Positions 47,731 to 57,556 of a stretch of DNA of 64,000 nt are shown piece by piece. The notes below the pieces were generated by a model, which saw only the letters and a program-made list of their open reading frames with translations, was not told the origin of the DNA and searched no databases. A program made the translations under genes and the position numbers. Each line of letters begins with the position of its first letter. Positions within the stretch are counted from its first letter, which is position 1. Source of the stretch: Diaporthe sp. PMI_573 (lineage: Eukaryota; Ascomycota; Sordariomycetes; Diaporthales; Diaporthaceae); NCBI GenBank assembly GCA_021399435.1, contig JAJTUP010000023.1:868001-932000 (forward strand), given 5' to 3'.

Positions 47731-48680
47731 GCTGCCCTGCTGGGTCCCTGGGAACCACATTATACTTACAGGGCGGACGACATGTGAGCGTATCAGAGGC
47801 TTGAGCGCCAGCAGAATAATATTGGTGGGCTATGTGGTAAACAACGTGCGTTCTGTCACGAAATTGTCTGCGCTGCTCTTAACGGGGGGCCGAGGTCACG
47901 ACGGCGGTTCTCAATCTGAGAAACCTCGCTGGGTTCACCAGCAGTGAGCGACTCTCTTTCTATACACGAGTTATGGGGTCTTGATTTGGGAAGAATGGGC
48001 ACGATCTGACGACTGTCTTGGGGTGCCAAATACGCACACGAATGATACCAAAAGGCCATCTGAGGGCCACGAAGCACGGGGAAATATTGCTGTGGTAGAT
48101 AAGACACGGGACGGGATTTTGGGGCGTGTGAACTTGTCTCTCAGGGACCACGAGAGGAGGGCGAATGGTCTTTACGTCTTTACGAGAAACATGCTTGATG
48201 AGTGTATATGTATTGGCTCTCATACGAGCCGTAGCCGCCAAATTCATATCTGCTGGCCATCTCCTTTTGCTTCCACTGTTCATTCGTGTTCCGTCGCATA
48301 AAAGAACATACGATCAAGTTGCCAACATTCAGGAACCGACCAGCCCAGCCGAGTTAGGGGTTCCTGGAGACCTTTGGACAGCTCCTCTTTCTCACATACT
48401 CACACACATACACGCATGCACACACAAAACTCGCACTCGACACTGTCAAGAATGCATCTGGATTCTCTGGAGCTCTGGACTGAAATACGGCAGAATTTGT
48501 ATCCCTCCCCTATGTTCTCACTCAAAGAACAATCCTTCCAGACGCCTCTCTCAGGTGCTTCCTAAAACTCATTCCCTTCTCACTCCGAATTTTGTCCCTA
48601 CTTCCGCATAACCACATGCCCAAGTGCCTGATGTCTACGGTGAGGATTCAAGGGAGGTTATCCACGTTTCCCTACCGCAC
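47731..48680. other. Spacer between convergent genes
   Basis: 950 bp of 3' flanks of the 788-residue gene (+) and the 124-residue gene (-). Contains a short CACACA-rich stretch near 48400-48425. No gene seen. Confidence 0.5.
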
Positions 48681-49055
48681 CTAAACAGAGGACCTCCGTC
48701 CGGTGGCCTGGCGAGGCTGCGGTCCGCCCTTTGCCGGAGCACTCTTCGCAGCCTGAGCGGCAGTCGAAGAGCCGGTAGCAGAGGCGTTGGCAGAGTACTC
48801 TGCGTTAGTCTGCAGTGCGCCGCTCATCATGTACTCGGCTGGGGCACCCTTCTCACACTTGACGGTGGCGTGCTGGTGGGAGCCGCAAGTGGAGCAGCCA
48901 CCAGTGACAACGTCATCGAGGCCGTCACCGGTGGCGTCGAGAGCGCCGATGTCGTCGGTGGCGTCGAGACCATCGGAGATCTTGAGGTCCTTGGTCGAGC
49001 TGGTCAGCTTAGAGCTGGGGCTGAGACCGCTGGGGGGGCTGGGCGTTCCAGCCAT
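48681..49055 (-). CDS. Small unknown protein (124 residues) with Cys-x2-Cys segment
   Basis: Single-exon frame from the ATG at 49055. The N-terminal 50 residues are Ser/Asp/Thr-rich and acidic. The middle holds the only cysteines, GGCSTCGSHQHATVKCEKG, arranged Cys-x2-Cys with His and a third Cys, which could bind a metal. The C-terminus is Ala/Ser-rich and ends in a basic stretch (QATGRRSSV). No signal peptide or membrane segment. I do not recognise it. The cysteine cluster and the consistent single frame suggest a real protein. The 5' side near 49260 contains GTAAG-like and CAG sequences that might form a leader intron. Confidence 0.65.
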   Translation of the reverse strand: MAGTPSPPSGLSPSSKLTSSTKDLKISDGLDATDDIGALDATGDGLDDVVTGGCSTCGSHQHATVKCEKGAPAEYMMSGALQTNAEYSANASATGSSTAAQAAKSAPAKGGPQPRQATGRRSSV

Positions 49056-49675
49056 GGTTCTTGCTATGATGAACTTTGTGGTGAGGAGGAATTGGATTTG
49101 ATTGTGCTTAATGTCTTGGGGTCTTTCGCAAGAAGAGTTGTCCGCGGGGCAGTGATAGCGGGGCCTTTGTCAACAACGCGACGCGTCGTGGGCTCTTGAC
49201 TGGAGACACATTAGCGATAATGAATGGGTTATGGCTTTTGACGATGACTCTCTTTGTCCTTACCTGTAAGTAGAAAGTGGTACACTGCGGCGCGTTCTTC
49301 TGTATGCAAATGCTTGACTGGGAATGCTTGAAGACGCAAGTTGGTAGGCATCAAGTGGTTGCTGGGAGATGGAAGTGGCGTCACTGGTACTGATTTTATA
49401 TCTCAAGTGAAATAAGCCCAGCCAGATACGTCCCAGTTGATAACAGTCCATATCGATAGAGAGCCTCGTCCGATGACGACTGTACCAGGCCAATGGAACC
49501 CATAGGCTGGTGTTTGCTCACTCGTCCGAACTCAAGAAGTTCGAGCTCCTGACAGGTCGAGACCCCATGAGACCCATCAATGGCTTTTCAGACTGCAAAA
49601 ATTCGTTTGTTGAATGGTTGTGGATGCATTCAGAGCGGTATCTCGTCCCATATGTTGCTTGGAATAAGAGAACAC
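49056..49675. promoter_or_regulatory. Upstream region of the 124-residue gene
   Basis: 620 bp between two minus-strand genes: promoter of the small-protein gene and 3' flank of TAP42. No other gene seen. Confidence 0.5.
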
Positions 49676-50776
49676 CTAGCCCCTATTCAACGTGTTGCCA
49701 CTGCCCTTTGGATTTGCCTCCACATATTCGTCCCATGCCCGTGCCTTCATGGTTTCCGCATCTGTTTTCTCATAATTGTCTTCGTCCGGCTCCGGCTGCC
49801 TTCCACTGGCCTCGCCACCTCCCTCAATTATGCCCCCTCGCCGCCTTTCCTCTTCCAGGAAGTCATCGATACTCATGCTTGGCAAGTTATGTCCCGGCCT
49901 GAACACTTGTTTGGCCAGATCCTGCCTCGTCCCCACGATTGTGAACGGCTGCGTCGGCTTGCCATCCTTGCTCAACAGTGGGCCGTTGAAGCTCTGCAAC
50001 CTCTTGAACGGCCGGTCAAGCCTATCGGAGTAGCCCTCTTGCCTGAGGTCCTCCCGCCGCCGCCGCTCATCATCCTCGACTGTACTGGCCTGGGGCAGTA
50101 AGGGTCTGGGTGCTTGGGCCAGGATCTCCGCCTCGCGGTTCAGCGACTCCAGGGCCTGAAAGGCCAAGTGAATGCAGAGAGCGAGGTATGCGAGATGGAC
50201 CTGTCGCACGATCTCCTCGTCTCCTCCCAGGCCGTCTTCTTCGTCTGGGTCGCCGTAAGATGGGTTCCTCCTCAGGTATGCAAGCTTCTGCTTGAGGGAC
50301 TGCTCAGCCTTGAAATTTGCGATCTTGGAGTTGCGGCGGGCTGCTGGGTCGGTGGAGGGTATTGTGGAGAAGGAGGATGGATCTTCGCTGTAGGCCTCTA
50401 GCATCTTGGAGTACTGGGGCTCCAGGAGGCTGTAACTGTCTATTATGTAGAGGAAGCGCTCATAGCAGTGGCGAGACTTGTCGAGGATGGTCTTGCGGCC
50501 CTCGGGCGAGGTGGTGGGGACCTTTTGTATGAGCTCGGCGAGGTGGTAGTGCACCAGCATGTAGGGGAGATCGGTTGTTGACAGGTCGTCCAGGGTCTCG
50601 TTGGGAGAGAACATGCGCAGCTGGCTGATGAGCTCCAAGCATTCGGTGTACTCGTCTATTGCGTTGGAGAGGACGTCGCGGTAGCTGGGGTCCGTCACCT
50701 CGAAGGCGCCCTCGAGAGCGAGTCGCCGCTCTTCGGCCTGGGCAAAGACAGACTTGAGAGATTTCGGGTCTTCCAT
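49676..50776 (-). CDS. TAP42: TAP42 / IGBP1 family phosphatase regulator
   Basis: Binds catalytic subunits of PP2A-type phosphatases and links them to TOR signalling in the cytosol. Intronless, 366 residues, the family length. The N-terminal part is an all-alpha TPR-like domain (about 1-235) with LVHYHLAELIQKV and CYERFLYIIDSYSLL. The diagnostic C-terminal block is RPGHNLPSMSIDDFLEEERR (about 290-310), followed by GGIIEGGG and the end motif KARAWDEYVEANPKGSGNTL. The start ATG at 50774-50776 gives the usual N-terminus. It is divergent from the Dicer gene with 1 kb between them, and no functional link is implied. Confidence 0.96.
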   Translation of the reverse strand: MEDPKSLKSVFAQAEERRLALEGAFEVTDPSYRDVLSNAIDEYTECLELISQLRMFSPNETLDDLSTTDLPYMLVHYHLAELIQKVPTTSPEGRKTILDKSRHCYERFLYIIDSYSLLEPQYSKMLEAYSEDPSSFSTIPSTDPAARRNSKIANFKAEQSLKQKLAYLRRNPSYGDPDEEDGLGGDEEIVRQVHLAYLALCIHLAFQALESLNREAEILAQAPRPLLPQASTVEDDERRRREDLRQEGYSDRLDRPFKRLQSFNGPLLSKDGKPTQPFTIVGTRQDLAKQVFRPGHNLPSMSIDDFLEEERRRGGIIEGGGEASGRQPEPDEDNYEKTDAETMKARAWDEYVEANPKGSGNTLNRG

Positions 50777-51803
50777 CTCGGCGACACTGCTGCAGGCAGG
50801 CTGGCTTTGTGGGTAGAGATTGGATAAGCTCCGGGTCAGACTTGCAGGTTGGGATGTTGGACAGGTGCAAGGAGAGAGCTGCTGGGTACGGAGTACCTAC
50901 TTATATGCAGACGCCTGTGGCTCCTTGAGCTGGACCTTCGGGACCAACTAAATTGTAGTTCTGGAAGAAGCTTCCCCGACAGGCCTGGAAATTCTTATCT
51001 TATCGTGTGTACAGTGAGGGAGCCAGGGGCCCCGGGCACATCGCCGGGACCATCAGATCAGGGCCCACGGAGCCCAGGCCCTGCGGGGTAGCTGCAAGAT
51101 AGACTTGCGAGGCGGATTGCCCTGAGAAATGGAGCTCTGGACCCTGAAAGCCGAGACCGCCCTGCACGTCACAAAGCTTGCGTGACCTCCGAAGTATTGC
51201 AATAGCTTTGTAGCTCAGGCCTGTCTCAGTTCCGCATCTGGGCTCGTCCACGGCGCCTCATGGATCGTGGCTTCCAGACCGGGAAACTCCAACGTTGCCT
51301 TCCCCCTCAAGTCCGAGGAGGCCAAGGAATGGCGACCTGGCTGAAAGGAAAGAGCGGCCCATGAGAGTCTCGAATCGGCTCCCTGCATATCGGCCATACA
51401 TCGACAGGTAGGAATATGGAACCTTGAGGGCGACCATCGTTTTCCTGTGGTTTGCCCCTGCGTCCACCCGCAAGCTGAATTGTTGTGATTGCTCGCCGGC
51501 CGTTGTGGTAGAATCAGAAAGATGGTTTTCATCCCAACTTGCCTTGCCTGGGAGGTTCTGTCCATTCTGCTCGAGTCTCTTGCCTTGACTCTCCCTTCTA
51601 TCACCACCTCTGCCAACTCGACTAATTCATCCACGTCGACCAATCTAAGTTGACCTCAAAACAGGCGATGTTTGCGGATCTTTCACTGAATTGGTCTTGC
51701 AACAACCGCACTTGAAAACATTTACAGCCGCACTACTTCCTCCCGTGGACGACGAGGGCCTTGATCTTGCCTTTTGAGGCCCGCCAATGGCGGAACGACC
51801 AAG
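50777..51803. promoter_or_regulatory. Divergent spacer between TAP42 and the Dicer gene
   Basis: About 1 kb carrying both promoters. The 142-codon minus-strand frame at 51215-51643 has no motif. No RNA gene recognised. Confidence 0.5.
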
Positions 51804-54800
51804 ATGACCCCAGACACAACTCCTCATTTTGCTCACTTGCAGCGTAGAAACTTACCTGCTTTGCAGAATGGTGTCTCTAGTGCCAGAAGAGCTGGCTTTG
51901 ATGGCATGATTCCACTCTCGCCTGGTGAGCAGGCTCCTGTCATCATGGACATCGAAATGTCTGGCACCGAACAGACTGCTGTCGATGCTGGCATAGACGG
52001 TGACAGCAATGATGAACGGGCCAACCGAAGCGAAGACGAAGACGCAAACTGCCTGGTCCAGAACGAGCCCCGCAAGCCCCGCAAGATCACAGAGAAGAAG
52101 AAGACCGAACAAGCAAGTTTTGGCGTTTGGCTGGAAGCCAACAGGAGCAGGCTGTCTAAGAAGCCCGAAGACCGTGTCACAGACAATGAGCAGTCCGTTG
52201 GGTATCTTGTCAAGAGTTGGGAGGGTCAGAAGATCATCAACAACCCTCGTGACTACCAGATGGAACTGTTCCAGCGGGCCAAGGAGAAGAACACAATTGC
52301 TGTTCTCGACACCGGTAAGTTCCAAACGATTCATGAACTACAATTATTGGAACATGTGCAATGTGACCATGGCTGACCCACCGTCGCAAAGGATCTGGAA
52401 AGACCTTGATAGCGGTGCTACTCCTCCAGCACATCATCGAACAAGAGCTTCAGGACCGAGAGAGAGGCCTTCCCCGGCGGTTATCTTTTTTCCTCGCTGA
52501 CAAGGTTGCCCTCGTCTACCAGCAGCATGCCGTCCTTGATTGCAATCTTGGCCATTCTGTGGCTGCCTTCTCCGGAGATTCAGTTCGATCCTTGTGGAAC
52601 AAATCATTCTGGGAACAACAATTCGCCAAAAACGAAGTCATAGTGTGCACAGCCGAGATACTGAACAAATGCCTGCAGTCTGCCTATATCCGAATCGACC
52701 AGATCAACCTGCTCATTTTCGACGAGGCGCACCATACCAAGAAGAACCACCCCTACGCCCGTATAATCAAAGATCATTATGCTACGCACGAGGGGACTGG
52801 TACTCGCCTGCCCCGGATCTTCGGCATGACCGCCTCACCTGTCGATGCTCAGGTCGACGTCCGACTAGCGGCTATGGAGCTTGAGGGTCTACTGCACAGC
52901 CAGATTGCGACAACTGCGGACCCAAGGGCCCTGCAGACAACTGTTTCAAAGCCCAAGAAAGAGGTTCTGGCCACATACTCTCATCTCATCCAGCCACCCG
53001 AAACAGGACTCACCGCAAAACTGAGGTTGGCAGTTGGGAGCAACAAGTTCCTCGCGAAAGCCTTCACCTTCTCAAAGTACGCCGCAAGAGAGCTCGGGCT
53101 TTGGTTCGTGGATAGAAATTGGCAGCTCCTTTTCCAGGAAGACGAGATTCTCAAGCTTGAGGCCAAGACGGAGAAAGGCTTTGTCAACAACATGGCTTCG
53201 ACCGACTCAGTGAACAAGCAGAAGAAAGGTATCCAATCTGCTCGACAACTGATCCAGAGCCACCAGTTTGTAGAATCGGAAGAATATGACGAATATCTGC
53301 TTTCTTCAAAGGTTCACGTTCTTTTGAGGCTTTTGGCGGATCACTTCGATGGCAACGATGAGGTTCGATGTATTGTCTTCGTCGAACAGCGTTGGACCGT
53401 CAAGCTTCTGGCAGATCTGCTCCAGCAAGATCGAGTCGTCAAAATCCCCGGGCTCAAGATTGGAGTTCTCATGGGTGCAGGCCAAGATGACAACCTTTCG
53501 TCGACGTCTTTCCGCCAACAACTCATGACAATTATCAAGTTCAAGGACGGCAAGCTCAACTGCATCTTTGCGACTTCGGTCGCCGAGGAAGGCCTTGACA
53601 TTCCGGAATGCAACCTCATCATTCGCTTTGACCTCTACAAGACCATGATACAGTACATTCAGTCGCGAGGTCGAGCTAGACAGGCTGAATCTACCTACGT
53701 CCACATGATCGAAGAGGGCAACGGTGATCATCGTCGCAGAATTCACCAGAACACAACAAACGAAAATATTCTACGACAGTTCTGCAGCTCGCTCCCAGAA
53801 GACAGGCAGCTAAAAGGGAGTGACTTTGACATGGAGTATTATCTCCGGAAAGAACGGGGCCAACGAGTTTACACAGTCCGACCAAGTGGAGCAAAGATCA
53901 CGTACAAAAACAGCCTGTCCATTCTTGGAGACTACCTCAATTCGCTTCGACACCAAGACGACTTCACTGAGGACATGGGCATTGTCGCTGACTACCATAT
54001 CATACCAACCGAAGGAGGCTTCGTCTGTGAGTTAGTCATGCCTGTGGCCTCCCCAGTATCCGGTGCAACGGGAAGGCCGTATTCGACGAAGCAGGTCGCC
54101 AAGTGTTCCGCAGCTTTCGAGGTTTGCATGAAGCTATTCCACAGTAAATTCATCGACCAGAACCTGCGTTCGACATTTGTCGAGAGACGCAACAAGATGG
54201 CAAATGCGCGCCTGGCGGTATCATCCAAGAAGAAGGCAAAGTACGACATGCGTCTGAAGCCAAAGCTGTGGAATGAGCTCGGTCCAGCGCTGGAATTGTA
54301 CGCGACAGTGTTGATTCTTTCAAAGCCCAACGCTTTGGAGCGACCATCCCGGCCTCTTCTGTTCTTGACGAGGACGAAGCTCCCCCAGATCAAACCTTTC
54401 CCTCTCTATTTTGGGCCACCCGGCTCGAAGGGAATGTCTTCAAACATCACTTGCCGGGTTTTGAATGCTCCCATGACACCTTCGGAGGAAGACCTTCAAC
54501 TTCTAACCAGATTCACCCTAAAGGTCTTCCTGGATCTTTTCAACAAGCAGTACATGGCAAGTGCAGAGGAAATGCCGTACTTTTTTGCACCAACAAATGA
54601 GGATCACATGTTCTCATTCTCGGAGCTCTCAGATCTCCGCCAGGTCATCGACTGGTGCATTTTACGCCAAGTCTCAGGCACCAATGGATTACCTTACACG
54701 GGTCAAGAGCCGGACAGCTTCTACGCGGACAAATTCATTATCGATCCGCACGATGGCTCACGCAGGTTCTGGTTGCGTGGTGTTCGAAAGGACCTCACAC

Positions 54801-56841
54801 CCAGAAGCCTAGTTCCAAGTGATGTTGATCACTTTCCAGACTATCGACAGTGGAAGCGTGGCGATGTTGTCCACGATATCCTGAATTGGAGCGTGACTTC
54901 ATGGAAGGCCACCCGTGAGGCTCGAGAAATGACGTGGATGGAGGACCAGCCAGTCGTCGTGGGCAAGTTTGCGTCTCTGCGCCGGGATTTCCTCTCTGAG
55001 ATGGAAGAGGTTCCCAAAAACCCATTTTGCTACTTTGTTCTCGAACCGCTGAGGATTTCGCCGGTAAGTGCCCAATCCTCTCATCGCTGGCGACTTCTAA
55101 CAATCAGCAGATACCTGTGGATGTAGTGGCCATGGCATATCTCATCCCGTCCATCGTTCACCGTCTTGAGCAGAATCTTATCGCGTTAGACGCTTGCAAG
55201 ATGCTTGAGCTTGACATCCACCCAGACCTCGCCCTTGAGGCACTCACCAAAGACAGTGAGAACCAGGCTGAAGACGATGGAAGCGAATCGATGGAGACGT
55301 TCGAGCCAATCAATTTTCAACCAGGAATGGGCAGCAATTATGTAAGCATCTGTCTTCTCCTTTCACAATTCCCCATCTATCATGTCTTGGAAAGGTTCCA
55401 GAAAGCATCACTTTGGGGTCCGTAGCAGATGGCTAATACACACCAGGAACGTCTCGAATTCTTAGGTGACTCGTTCTTAAAAATGGCGACCACCATCTCT
55501 GTGTTCACGCTCATACCCAACAAAGATGAATTCGAATATCATGTCGAGCGCATGGTCATGATATGCAACCAGAATCTGTTTGGCAATGCGCGCAGTGACT
55601 GGCTGAAGCTGGAAGAATACATCCGGTCCAAGGCGTTTTCGCGCGCAACTTGGTACCCCAACTTGAACCTGGAATTCGGAAAGAAGCACCAGAGGACCTT
55701 GAACAACATGGACTCCCACCAGCTTGCCGACAAATCTATTGCCGACGTTTGTGAGGCCCTCATTGGCGCCGCATACATGAGCACTCGAAAACACAACGAC
55801 TATACCATGGCAATTCAGGCAGTGACTCGGCTCGCCAGCCACAAACATCATCCAATGATGAAGTGGGAAGACTATTACGCTGCATACCAGAAACCGGAAT
55901 GGCAAATCACCACCCCGAGCGCTGCTGAACTGGATATGGCGAAGAAGATCGAGAACGCCACGAACTACAAGTTCCATTACCCCCGTTTGCTCCGATCTGC
56001 GTTTGTGCATCCTTCGCGTCTCTACTCCTCGGTCAAAGTACCGAGCTATCAGCGCTTAGAGTTTCTAGGCGATGCCCTGCTCGACATGGTTTGCGTCGAT
56101 TTCCTCTTCCACATTGCCCCCGACAAGGGCCCACAGTGGCTGACAGAACACAAGATGGCCATGGTCTCGAATCAGTTCCTCGGTTGCCTTGCGGTGGAGC
56201 TAGGCTTCCACAAATATTTGCTTCATAGCGGCGTACTTGGTCCGACAATCATGGAGTATGTCACGGCGATCAACGATGCCCGCCGCACGGCCGAGGATGC
56301 AGCCGAAGCAGCGGGTAGGCGCCGCTCGCACTTTGCTCGTGACTACTGGATCGAGACCCGACAGCCCCCAAAATGCATTGCGGACATGCTGGAGGCATAC
56401 ATCGGCGCAATGTTCGTCGACTCCGAGTATGACTACACTGCAGTTCAGCGGTTTTTCAAGGCGCATTTTCAGCCGTACTTCACAGACATGAAGATTTACG
56501 ACACCTTCGCCAACAAGCACCCTGTGACCTTTTGCACGCAGTTCATCTACGAAAAGTTTGGCTGTCACTCTTACGGTTTGCGGTCGGAGGAGATGCAGGT
56601 TACTGATGGTGAGGGCATCTGGACCGGTTCGACCAGAGTTGCGGCCGGTATCCTTATCCATGGACAAGTTGTGGAAGGCGCGGTACGAGAGAGCGGGCGT
56701 TATGCAAAGGTGGCTGCAGCAAGAGCGGCGGTGCAAAAGCTGGAGAAGATGACCAAACAGCAGTTTTTGGAGGAGTATCAGTGTGACTGCAAGCCGGGTG
56801 AGGTGGTTGCGGACATTGCTGAGAGTGCAACGGCTATATGA
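51804..56841 (+). CDS. DCL1: Dicer-like protein (DCL1 type)
   Basis: Cuts double-stranded RNA into small RNAs for RNA silencing. Exons 51804-52314, 52392-55063, 55111-55341 and 55447-56841 (introns 77, 47 and 105 bp) give 1602 residues, as for other fungal DCL1 proteins. Helicase: Walker A TGSGKT (170-175, split by intron 1), DEAHH (281-285), GMTASP, and motif VI QSRGRARQ. A Dicer-dimerisation domain follows (LGDYLNSLRHQDDF). RNase IIIa begins ERLEFLGDS with Glu1142, Asp1146, Asp1238 and Glu1241. RNase IIIb has RLEFLGDALLD with Glu1343, Asp1347, Asp1451 and Glu1454, so both catalytic sets are complete. The C-terminal dsRNA-binding-like region ends with the cysteines QCDCKPG seen in DCL1. The start is the ATG at 51804; the frame upstream of it has none. 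Confidence 0.95.
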
Positions 56842-57556
56842 GGCACATGGCTCAGAGAGGTCGGCAACGACCACCCAAGTTGAGATTTTGGAAGTTCTCT
56901 GACAAAACGTTCTAAAGGGGGGGGAGTGATTCTCCCTTAGAAGCTAGCGACAGAATTTTGGCATCAAAGGACTCCCGGTCCCTGAAGATGACCCGCCCAT
57001 GGCAGAGTTGTGGCGATCAAACCCAACTCCTGGGCAGGTCGAATTGGGCACGGGAAGCATAGTGGCTGTAGAAGAATGAAAATGTATCAAATATATTACA
57101 ATCCGTGGCTCGCTTGTCAATATGTAGAGCGAGCACTGCATTTTCTCGCCAAAGTCTAAAGGGACAGACAGGGTCGTCCGCGAGGAGGACGGCAAGATAA
57201 GAGGCACAGTAGGGCAAATAAGCAGCGTGCGTGAGAGAGGCTCGGTAACTCACGCTTGCTGGTCCATTCAATTCTCAAGGTTTTGAGATAACTTGGTCTT
57301 TTCAGGTCAGACAATTCATATCGCTGGAATATTTCGGCTATAGTACATAATATACAGAAATGTGTGACAGTGACATATGGAAGGAAGATGGTATGGGATC
57401 CAAGTAGGCAGTGGGCTTGGCTGGAACTAATATGTGTAAATGCAAAAGAAATTAATAGACCGTCGGGTATCTCGTAGTTGTGGCTTCCCTATCTCCTACC
57501 CCCCCCCCCCCCCTCTTCTCTCTATTTATATACACGCACACACAATACATGTATAC
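56842..57556. other. Spacer between convergent genes
   Basis: 715 bp of 3' flanks of the Dicer gene (+) and the Pro-rich gene (-). A C15 run lies at 57499-57513. No gene seen. Confidence 0.6.
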
